A stretch of DNA of 64,000 bases from Alentia gelatinosa. Taxonomy: Eukaryota; Annelida; Polychaeta; Phyllodocida; Polynoidae. This document shows, piece after piece, positions 22,283 through 34,200 of the stretch. Both the position numbers and the translations under genes were made by a program. The DNA lies in assembly GCA_950022655.1 (NCBI GenBank), contig OX465579.1, positions 141,307,118-141,371,117 of the forward strand. The letters are read 5' to 3'. Each line of letters starts with the position of its first letter. Positions within the stretch are counted from its first letter, which is position 1. The notes under the pieces were generated by a model. It searched no databases and was not told the DNA's origin. It was given only the letters and a program-made list of their open reading frames with translations.

Positions 22283-25200
22283 CTGGAAAGTGAAAGGGAA
22301 AATTATGTGTGAACGTGAGCATAAGTTGTATAAGTAGTAGCTTGAGTAAAATAAAATGCCAGTTCAAGTCCTTGCTTGATTGCAGGTTATATATCTTTCA
22401 TTAAAACACATATCTGCGATGCGGCAAATTATTTTTTCTTATAATAAGGGCCGCCAACAAATGATGTCATGCGGCAGGGGTGTGGCGCGTGGTTCCATGA
22501 CCAAGCATGACGGGGGGGGGGGGGTGGAGTCATGTTGTGTATGACGTCACGTTTGTAAATAAGACACAGATAGGCAGGAGACGCGGAAAGGAAAGGTAGC
22601 TGGGACATTAACTTGGTATCAGGGATGCAAGTCGGGACTGAGGAACAAGTCGGAAATTTAAAACCCTTATAATAATGAAGCAATTATAGCATTTTGGAAC
22701 AGAATGGCTAGGAATAGATATAAATTCAAATTTCCTTTGATTACATTGTCACTTTTAGAATTTGAAGAGGATTAAATTTACCTAACAAGCCGTTGACACT
22801 TGTTCATTTTCCAACGTTAGGACATAGGGTGAAGTCAGACTGAGGGGGTGAGTGTCAGTGAATGACATAGTTCTATTTTAGTGATCTGGGGAATCCCCTT
22901 CTTGCTCAAGAGCAAGAGTAGATTAGCCTCAGTCTCTTAGTAGAGAAGAAATTTTTCTTAATCAATCTGTATTATAATAACAAGTCAAAAATAACCCAAT
23001 AGAGCATTAAAAATTCTTTTAGTAAGATTATCAAATATTTGGCATGTAGGACAAGAAATCTGTAAATGAATACATGTAAAACACCAAACAAATAAAATAA
23101 AAGTTACATGACCTGAACAACTCTATGCCGGCCCAAAAGGCCGGAGTTGGATGGCACCAGGTCGGCAGTGAGCACGGCAGTTAGAACGGTTTACAGCCGG
23201 CGCCGTTTCCCGTGCATACCCGCCGCCTTTGCCGGCCCATAATACGGCCGACTGAGGCCCAGAGGCCGGCACAGATAGCCGGGTAGTACAGTCTTTGTTG
23301 CCGGCCTGTGGTGCGGCCGTCAGGCGTCAAAAACGCCCTAAACCTATAACTGTTGCCGGTAACTCCGTCAATTGACGGAGAACTTGCATCCCTGTGGTAT
23401 ATCTATGCCGATATCCAGTACCTTAATCCTAGGGATAGTAGTGTAGGCCTAATGGGGATAGGGCCTTGTAAGAACATGTGAAGTAAATGCCTATATGATA
23501 TGTAGTTTGTTGGTGGGGGAAAATATAGTGTCTGCCTATCTCCCCACCAACCTCCCAACCCCACCTCCTACCTACAGAAAGTGGCAAAGGAAAAGGTGTT
23601 GACAGCAAGCACCACACAATGCGTTGTGCATGTGGGAGAAATGTTGCCAACTTTCTGGACCCATGTCGTACGAAAAAGTTGGTAGGTATGACACTGGCTA
23701 TCGGGTGGGGAGGGGGTTTCATGACAAACGTTGCAGGGGAGGATGAAAAAAAGCATTAAGTCATTCATGGACAGCCCCAGTAGTATTTGCACAAAGTCCT
23801 AGATGATCACATGTCACAGATATTACAGTCATAATCTTATCTGTTTGTTTGTGTAATTTTACGTCTCGGTAGGTAGTTACGTCCGTTCGAGACTAACTCA
23901 CCATAATTTTATCTAATCTATTCTCCAAGGAGGGCGAAAAATTGTACATACCTCCTAATTCATCAAAAGATACTTTAGACGAATCTGGTTGTGCTGCAGG
24001 GGCACTATCTGGAGACAACGAACTTAAAACGGCTACATCTTCTACAGGAGATGCTGGGTTCAAGCGTGCTGTGAGACCTTCTGTGTCGGCAAACGTAAAA
24101 TAAATCTTGATTAAAGTTTTATCATAACGCATATTGGTCTGCACGTTTTTTGAGGTTTGTTAATTCAATATAAGATTATCCAATTATAATGAGAAATCGC
24201 ACTAAGTATCATTCAATTTGGAAACAGCATGTCAAAGTGCAGTTTGATATCTATATAGTTCATTAGTTATATAAATACAAAATGAGGATTTCGCCTGGAC
24301 GTTTTGTTAATCTGACTTCCATATAACTAGCAGCATAATCAACTAACATTTACCTAAGATTCAGGATGAGATTGTCTTCCTTGTCGTATTCCCAATACAT
24401 AATACAATCTCTAAACTATGACACTCAGGTCTTTCTGGGCATAATTGTGAACGGGCAATTGGGCTCTGATATCCATCAAGGCACAACTGTTTAAAAAGGT
24501 ATTACAAGTACCTCATTACTGTTGGGCATAACACCGTACATAACCTTCAGTAGGAATAAGTTTTAAGGACGTGGCTACTAAGACCTCTTTACTTAGCCGA
24601 TACTTATACAAAACCACTTTAGTAGGGAAAATACTAACCTGTAGTTGAAGATATAATGGGTTCCCCGGCTGTGGCAAGGGATGATGTGGCGTCAGCCACT
24701 GCTTCAGCCTCTACTGCTAAAGCCTCTAATGCTAATTTGGCACTAGCCAGGCTTTCCTAAAATGAGAAAATCACTGTTTTAAATATGGAATCAATAGACA
24801 TATATTTAGAATTAAGTACCAGTAGGTTATCATCCCTCGTAAATACAGGATGACTTGATTGAAGAATATATTAACAATACTTTGAATACAAACTGATATA
24901 CGATAGTGCAATCAGTATGTAGGTTCTTATTAGATGTTGTACACGTATCTTTTGACCAATACTTTATGTGGTGTAAACACAAATTTAATTTTACTTTTTT
25001 TCAAAATCCCTAAAATTAAGAATTTACTATAAAGACTACGGTATATTACCTGGTATTTATCTCTACTTTCTTTACTCTTCTTATTCTTTTTAGGACTTTT
25101 GGCGACAGGTCTTTCCAAAGTGTCGTCGTCTGCAGCCGCTGCTTCAAGTGCCTCCTGAATGGGGTCTTTGACCTCCACTACTGCGGCCTCTGGTACAACA

Positions 25201-28200
25201 ACCTCGGTGAACTCTGCTGCTACTTCTACGTCACAGACGGTAGGCTCCTTCACAGGTGGAGCTTCAGGGGAAACGGACTTGGCTTTCTTTTTAGATTTCT
25301 TCTTTGGACTCGGCTTGGACTTTTCTTCTTCTACTTTAGGCTCAGGTACAGATGCAGTAGCAGGCTAGAAAGGGCAAGGTTAAAATATTATTTGATTATT
25401 CATACCCATGTTCATGTAGTTATTTTTCCCAGTGGAGTTTATATGTTCGAAGTGTAAGAAATGTGTCCTAGCTTAAAGAATAATTCGCAGTTTGACATGC
25501 TAACGTCAAAATTTGTATATGGTGTATTTACATATTGAGTTACAGTGGTAAGACACAGGACTCTGATGCATAAGACATACAACGGACTCGATCAACTTGT
25601 GGAGCGACTAAAACTGCTAACGGCCCTTTAGTTGTACAATAGATTTTGACGTTTCGAGATTCTGTATGAAACACTCCAAACCTCGAAGTTAACAGTCCAT
25701 ACTCAAATAACATCTTTTTCCCTGGATGCCCGCAGACAGACAGCTAGTGCATCGGATAAACAAGAAAACTGACTCGATATTCACTCGAACTAGTGCTGCT
25801 TCACGGCATACCCACCCTACACCGAAGCAGCGAGTACGGGACAAGCTACCTTACCAGAAAACATGTCGTACTACTGAAACCGTTATCCAGATAAATAATA
25901 TGAAGACACATCACGAGTTTGAGTGAGTTTATTTATGTCACACATTTTGTTGGCTCCATAATTTCACGAGTCGAAGACGAGTGACATTAGTCAAACTCAA
26001 ACGAGTGGCGTCTAGATGGTATCCTACCCCATTTCCACATTTTTTCAGCATCAAAAAGTAGTGACATAAACAACACTTATCACACCCTTGACATAAAAAA
26101 TTCCTATGTTAAGCCTATGGAGTTTTTTTATTAGGGGTAGGATAATGATTTTTATGACTAATGGTATGGTAGCTGGAACTTCGAGGTATCAACTATGTTC
26201 ATGACTAGCATCTAATTGATGACCATGGTTGGCAGAAATCTTCAATGCATTTACTCAATGAGATTCTGGAAAAAGTATGAACATTAATGCTCATATCCCG
26301 TTAAGATGAATACTGTTTGTCATGTTCAGATTTAAATACTTTATATGTATTCATGTCTTTTTTGTAAGCTTTTGTTCAACCATACTTGTTTGTGGTTCAA
26401 TATCCCAGGGGACCCTGAGGGTATATAGGGACCAATTTGACCATGCAAATAGCTTTTACATATAATATGGGAAAATAACAACAATTATGTATTCCTATAT
26501 ATCCATTTCCGAACACTCTATAATTACATACTGCTGCTGGGGGTGCAGTAATTATGAGTTATGTAGTGAGGGTGATGTTTTCGTCCCGGGCTGACTGAGT
26601 GTTATAAAGAGCGCCGGGATGAAAACATAGCTGTTGCAGTTACTCGATAAGGGTGGCCATTATTCTTGGGGCTATCATAGGTTAAGAAATAACCATTTTC
26701 ATCGATAAGTAAGCAAAAGTCAAAGTTACTCGGTGAGGACCGGAAAAATTACTGCCCGCAGCTGACGCCTGCACGAATGTCTCATTTAAACGCACTAGCA
26801 GTATAAATTCCGTTCGGCTGCACCGTGGTGTAATAAGTAAATTTTCCTATATACCTATGGGCAAACACTCTATGCTTACACCACGCTATGGGGGTGGAAT
26901 AACTTTCGTATTCTACCCAAGGTTGCAATATACTACCCAAGGTTGCCGTATACTAGGCCTACTCAATGTTGACACATGACCAAGAGTTATGATCGGTGAA
27001 TTTAAAAATGGCGGATATTACTGATTCAGGCCTTACAAGGTGGTTTAAAAACTTCCCGTACTAGCAAAGTGTATGTAACAACTAAGTATTGAGGTATACC
27101 ATGTTTTATCTCACACCAGGATTTTTCTCCATATGCTTAACGTTAGGAACTCGTACTCCACGGCCGTGAAAGTATCGTACCTAATACTCAATGGCTAATT
27201 TGGCGAGTTATTCCAGCAATAAATGATGTTATACGGGGTGAGATAAAATCAGAAACCCACTCGATGATAATAACTTGGTCTGTACTCCACCTCGTTTGAC
27301 TGCTATGTAATTCATTCAGCTTCGCTTCGTGGATTACTCCGCAGTCAAACTCGGTGGAGTACGGACCAAGTTATTCTCATCTCGTGGGTTTCCTTCTAAA
27401 TACATGAACATGAATACAAAAGAGTTTAAATAATAGGAATGATCGGTGAGGGTGCAATCGGCGTGATTCAGAAGCCTGCCAAATGTAAACATAATATATT
27501 TATGCAGCTATGACGTCACCATAATGTTGTTGCATAGCAACCTGCAAAGTTTTTTTCACCGGAACATAGTTTCCCTCTAATACTACTCACTGTACGTGAC
27601 TTGTTGACAAACATAGAAAAAATAAACAGACAAATGGCGGACGTTTCCCTGATTCGGAGGTATATCTACACATTACGATCGACTAGCACTACCCACGCAC
27701 CCGCAATCAACATAGAATAAACAAACACACATTCAGCAATGTAAATACATACCGGATACAGACATTATCACCCTAAAATATATATGAAGCAACGCATAGC
27801 CCAACGTCCAATAGTGCACCAAAAGTTACTGTGTGACGTGATCACTACCGGTTACTCTCCCAGAAGATCTTTCGTAGTGCTACAACCCCCCTGCTATCAC
27901 TCTCCATAACAACGCTCTGACGTCATCATGGAAGCGCCCCTAAGCGGATCACCCATGAACTATAGATTAAGTTGAATGTTCAGGGATTCATACATGCAGA
28001 CAGTGAATTGTAAAATGGCGTGTTCAATGATTTTTTGGTATATAATAATAAAGAGATATAGTGAGTGTGACTGAATTACATTTGTTCCTCGATATCTTGG
28101 TCAGAAATACTCACTTCATTCTTCCAATTCGGTGAATATTTCTGACCAAAATATCGAGGAACAGATTCCATTCAGTCACACTAACCATGTCTCTATATAT

Positions 28201-31200
28201 TATGTAATCCCATTTCCTTGACCGGTGGGATACTACTTCTTGTCAAGTCAACCGATCAATAAATAAATCACCAAGTATAAGTCTCTAAAAAACACCTTAG
28301 GTCATAACATAAAGAGTAACCAAAGTTGAAGCGGCCATGCAATGAAAGAAGTTTGAAATCAATTAGACAGGGATGTCAGTTAGGGTAAGAAAAAAGAGTG
28401 GGAATATTTTTCAAGTGGATTATGCTACCTCAGATAGACAAAAAAGGAAACGTTTCGTTAACAGCCACAGCATCGGGCTAGGGGTTTGGCCGGAGTTTCA
28501 AGCCACTGTTTTACCAGTATTACTGAGGTGCAATTAATATCATCTTTGTGCTATACAAGGAAAAAGAATTATACATACTGGAATTGACTCTCAAGGTTGG
28601 AAATAAATGAGATAGGGAACCCAATACCTTGACGCAATAGACACAATGTACTCTTTTTTCTACTCTAGCTCAAATCGAAATAATACTCAAAATGTAGAAG
28701 CAAAAGCATTCCGTGTGGTCTATGGTATTTACAGTAAGATGACGGAACTATCCAATGCACAGATGGATGGAATGTTTTACATCAATGTCTTCATTTATTT
28801 CCTCCTGGGCGCACATTACAACCAGCGTTGAGTGCGTACACCCAGTATAAATGAGTGTTTAAGAATAGAAAAATAATAGGGTCTGCCCGATGCTCTCTCT
28901 ACACACGGCTATTAGTATCGTCACCGGCGTTTAAAAACTTGATTTATTTCAATGTCATTCATTCAAGGGCGACAACTTTAGACCCGGTAACTTACCTTGA
29001 CTTCTGGTTTGGAAACCGGCTTCTTTTCTGGCTCAGGAGTGACAGGGGTAGCTTCAATGGCTGCTGGCTCTGTAGCGACCGCGGGAGTTTTTTCTGGTGT
29101 TTCCTGAAAGAGTAGGTTTTATTTGTTCGATAACTTATAACCTCTATGGATCTCTATGTTTACCAATATATACTTGATCACATATAAATAATAATAGTTC
29201 GCATCATATCAATCTTTACTTCCCTAAACTGCATAATAACATGTGATTATTTTCCATGATATGGGTCAAAAGCGTCCTTTATCATGATTCCAATTCATTT
29301 TCAATGGCTTCTACATATTCATGACGAATAATAACATATCAAAAATGTCTGTCTGATATTAAAAATTACAGTACTTGAACGTGTACAGTGTCGTATTTGA
29401 GAATACACATCTGATTCCTGTGATTATTACATGCGCGGCAATCAATGTCTACACTCCACACACATAAAGAAAGCTGCATGGAAGTCAGAAGCTATATCAA
29501 TTTAATTCAATAGCACACCTTCTTCTTTCGGTCTTTCTTTGGCACTCTCTTCTCTAAGGGAGCTTCAGCCACGGGAGCCACTACGACCTCGGGTGTGGGT
29601 TTGGCTTCTACTGACGTCTCAGGAGTAACATCTGGCTTAGGGGCGGGGTCCATCTCAGGGGTACTCTCCACCTTGACAACCTCGGGGGCGCTGTCCCAGC
29701 CATCATCCTTTTTGGTATCATCTTTCTTGGGTTTACGCTTACGTGTCTTTGCGGTCATCCATTCTCCTGGTAGAAGAAGCGGATGGTAGGTTAAGTGATT
29801 CAATTAAATGACGTAGAAATAGAAGACACATGAAACTGTTCTGTAACAATTAATTAGTCAACAATAAAACCGTTTCACGGTCAAGTTCTTGAGCTATTTT
29901 CACCTCAAGTCAAATATCTAAAGAAATCATGGGCTATGAAACGCATAATACAGATATTATGTTGGGACAAGTTAAGACACTTCACAGAGCAGGTTTCGCT
30001 CTTGGGAACCGAACAACGTCTTCACTCGCACTATGATGATTTATCTAGGTTGTTCCTGTGAAGTAATTTCTATTTACAGGTGCCGAGTGAGTTCGTTGCA
30101 ACGTTTAAATCTACTTACTGGAAAATCGATTGTCGTTATCACCTGAGCTTATCTCGAAAATACTTTATCAGCTTAAATCATATCAATTACATTAAGAACA
30201 GGAATGTCAGTTGGAGTTGTTTTTCGTGAGGAATTTGCTACTTCATAGAGACCGGCCAAACGTGGAAAACATGTCGGTGTTGGTCAGTGTATGTAATGGG
30301 GCTGAGTGTCTGTGGGAGAGGTTCAAAACAGTGTTATATTGGTGTGAACAAGGTTCAATTAATATTATCTGTGTTATACGTAAGCAAAAGTGGATCTTTT
30401 TTGGAAGCTGCCATCTTTGTTTGCTATTTCTAGTGGTAACTAAACAAATTTATTCCTAAGTTTTAAAAAATATGAAAAAAATAGTGCAGAACCAATTTAG
30501 TGGTCATTACAAACAGATACTCAAGGAATTGGAAATATGTACTTGAGATAATATGTTGTGTAATTAATTATCCTGACTGTCTTGGTTAATTCATTTTTCA
30601 GTTGCTTCAGGGTTACGATGCTTTACGACCTATTTACATACTTGAGAGTAATTGACGCTTACAGCTTGTATAGAGTTTAGAAGTCATTGTAACTGTAGAG
30701 GGCTTATGTCAGCCGGCCTGCTGCTGACAGCTCCCGTTATTTACAATTTAGACCTATCTGATAAGGATTAAACTAGTGAACGGCAATACCCAGAAAAAAC
30801 TCACCCACATAGCCTGTATACACACTGACACCATTGCATGCAGATACGCTCACTGGAGTTGTTTCTAATTGATTAAAAAAAATCCTATTTCATACCTAAC
30901 TACACTACCACGATGGCCTGCGTCATTCTGCATTGTTTTTATAATCTCCTCACTCAATGAGCCAGCTGGCAGTTGCATATATGGGGGTGACTGCTCGTCC
31001 TACACACCACCTCGCCCTGCTTACCCCTTGAGACTGATGTGGGGCGTCATGGAGAGGCCGACAAGTAGACAAGCTGGTCATACATATTACTGACACACAG
31101 CTGGCTCCGAAAGCAGCTGGGACGCCAGGAAGTACTACCCCCTGAAAAACCCGTGCTCGGCAGCCACGGTTGGGCTCGTCTCAGTTTGTTGTATACAAAC

Positions 31201-34200
31201 AGCCCTGGTTTGATTGCCGGTGGGGACAGAATTGGTTTTCGCTCTGATTAATACATTACATAAATTGACTAAGAATCCCCAAATATCACCGCCCGTAATA
31301 AAACAATTACTAACGTGGCACAACAGCAGCATTAGATATCATGAAAAATACTATCGTAAAACTGGATGAGTTTTAATCTTGGCCACCGTATGCCATGACT
31401 GGAGTATGGCATAGTGACTTCATGAGGTGAAGTCGAGTTAAGTCCGGAGCCAAAATTCCAGGAGTTGCAAGCAGTTGCCAAGATAAAAACGAATCAGGTT
31501 TTAATTTTATCCTACCCGTCTCCTCGATTTTGGAATATTACGTGATAACAATTCTGTATGCCACTAGTGGCATATAAAACTCTGTATGCCAGTCAGAGTG
31601 GCATATGGAAACTCAATGTTAAGCCTATGAGATTTTATATTAGGGGTAGGATAAATGGGTTGAGATGTCAGGCATACAGATTGTATCCAAAGTATCCATT
31701 TGTATCCGTGACGTTGTCAAAGGCAAGACATCCAGATCAATGATTTAGGGAAACGTGGCTAGTACACTTCTGTCATCAACCGATGCCAAAAAAAAAAAAA
31801 AAGACATCCAGATCAAAGCTACTATTCTTTATAGGTTGAAGTTGCTGTAGTTTTTTTTTATATTTGCTAGAAAATCGTTCCACTCTTTCAATCGGCTGAT
31901 AAGATTAGAGAAATAAGCTTAGAAGAGTACCCTTACCAGAATCTTCCTCTTTGTTTACTTTAATCCCGGTCGGCACCTCGGGTTTGGCCTTGGGCGTCGT
32001 TGGTGTCTTTTTAACCTATAAGACGAACAGATTAATTTGGTTTCACAGAAAAGAATGCGACAGGAAGGGAAATTTGACCTAAAATGGTTCATGTTTATAT
32101 ATCCTGTGACACTGGCACGTGGCAAATGTTAGCAACCACTTACCACATCTTTCTTTATTGATATTGTCTTTTAACAATGAAGGTACTACAAGTGCATGCT
32201 GATAAAGGGAAAGGGCTTATGCAACGCTTATTTTCCGGAATGATTTTCATTGTAAAAAAAATATTTGTCAATTGTATTAAAAGAAATTTCATGAATTCAA
32301 GAATGATTTATGACATCATCATGCCTGCTATTACCAATTTCATCTCCGAGCCTGGCCACCCACCCTCCTTTAAGCATCTAATGTACTTGAGATAATATGT
32401 TGTGTAATTAATTATCCTGAATGTCTTGGTTAATTTATTTTTCAGTTGCTTCAGGGTTACGATGCTTTACGACCTATTTACACACTTGAGAGTAATTGAC
32501 GCTTACAGCTTGTATAGAGTTTAGAAGTCAACATTTTAGAAGCAACATTTACTATATGCTCTGAAATTTTGAAGACACAGGTCTCAAACTTTCTATATAT
32601 CAAATTAGGATATCTAGGTCTGAAACTAGCGTGCTGACCCCCAATTTCTAAGCTAGATCCCTTTTCTAAAACATTTAAATGATAATCATATTCAACTTCT
32701 AAGAGATAGACTTCCGTATTTTTCAAGTTGAATTGTCCGATATGCCTTTAAACGCCATGATTTGGCCACGGTCATAATGTACATGATAAAGATAAGATCA
32801 TTCAATCTATTGAATTATCACAATATCGAGTATAATATAAATATGTATTACTTTATATTACATACCTTCGTTTTCAGGGAACCCTCCTGTTTCTCTACGG
32901 AGGTTGCTTTGGGGCTTGAAGCTGGCTTTGGTGATGTTTGTTTTGAAACAGTCGTCACTGGTGTCTCAACTGTAACCACATGGCCATTGCTCTGTGGTTT
33001 CTAAAAAAAATTACATTAATTAGAGAAACTTACTGGACATTGTGTTTTCAAGGTGAGGCGAGAGCAGAAAGTATTCACACTCTGAGAATATTATGACACT
33101 TATTCTGATATAACACCGGATAAGATAAAAAGTTGACAATGATTAATATGTCCACTGCTTAAGTAGGAACAAATATGATAGTGTAACGGGCCGGTGGTGT
33201 CAGATCTCAGAGGGGTTCGGGGATGTGCACCTCTCAGGGATTCCCCTGGGGAGTGACAAGTCATGTGTTGTAGTGTCTTGTATTCCTTCCAGACTATGTT
33301 ACTTCATATAAGCTGAATAGTTTATAACAACCCCTAAACTTGACAAGTAAACTCAAATACCAGAATCACGGTTTCATGTGATCCATATGGACTTCTATAT
33401 TTCCGCTGACGTTTCGGAACTTGTTTTCAGTATTACAAATACATTTATTAAATTCAGTCTCAGTCACTCAGTAGAAGTTTCTCCAGGAAAAGTCTGGTTT
33501 GACGTAAATGTAATGGGATCACCACAACCATGTCCATGATAGCGAGCATCCGGAACAGGGCCAACTCAGCCTACACCGGGGCGGTGGGTGGAATTATTTT
33601 CACAGATTTATCACATAAGTGCACCGGAGTGATCCCTTTAAGTCCTTCTAGTGGAGCTGTATTGCTGGTATCATTATTCAAAATACTGTCCAAATGCTGC
33701 CAACGTCCACCAGATGTGACAATAGGCACCTGATCATGGGTATATCCGCGATCAGCCTAAGGAACCCCAGTGGAACAAGTGCCCTGATCAAGTGCCGATC
33801 GTAAGGAGAGTGACAAAAAACTATTCTTGCAAGAGTGGAGCGCTAATGGAGCAGCACCATTAAATGGCTGATTCCACCAACACGATGGATTTGTCATGAT
33901 ATATCTTGGTATACCTTGTAATATCTTACAGTGTCGCGATATGCCACACCTCTGTTGTTGCAAAACGTAGCAGCGCTGTGTCAGGTCTATGTTTTGGTGC
34001 TCCACCACCACGACACCTAAAGACACATCAAGACAAATAGGCACGCGATTATTCAAACCTAGCCAGAGCTAGCACAACAACCAAATCATGACCAATCTTG
34101 CTATTCTCGGGAGCAGAACGTTTAGTTCCTTTCACGGCCGCTTGGGGCAAAGGGTATTGCCAGTTTCGAGCACCCTAGCTTTCTGTTATTATCGCTCGAT

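Larger units (their letters stand above)
25365..28995. other. MTDH intron 5, packed with fold-back repeats
   Basis: 3.6 kb with no exon. It contains a small ATCCTACCCC element, a solitary LINE tail, at least three long inverted repeats, and one short interspersed repeat, each listed separately. Confidence 0.6.
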
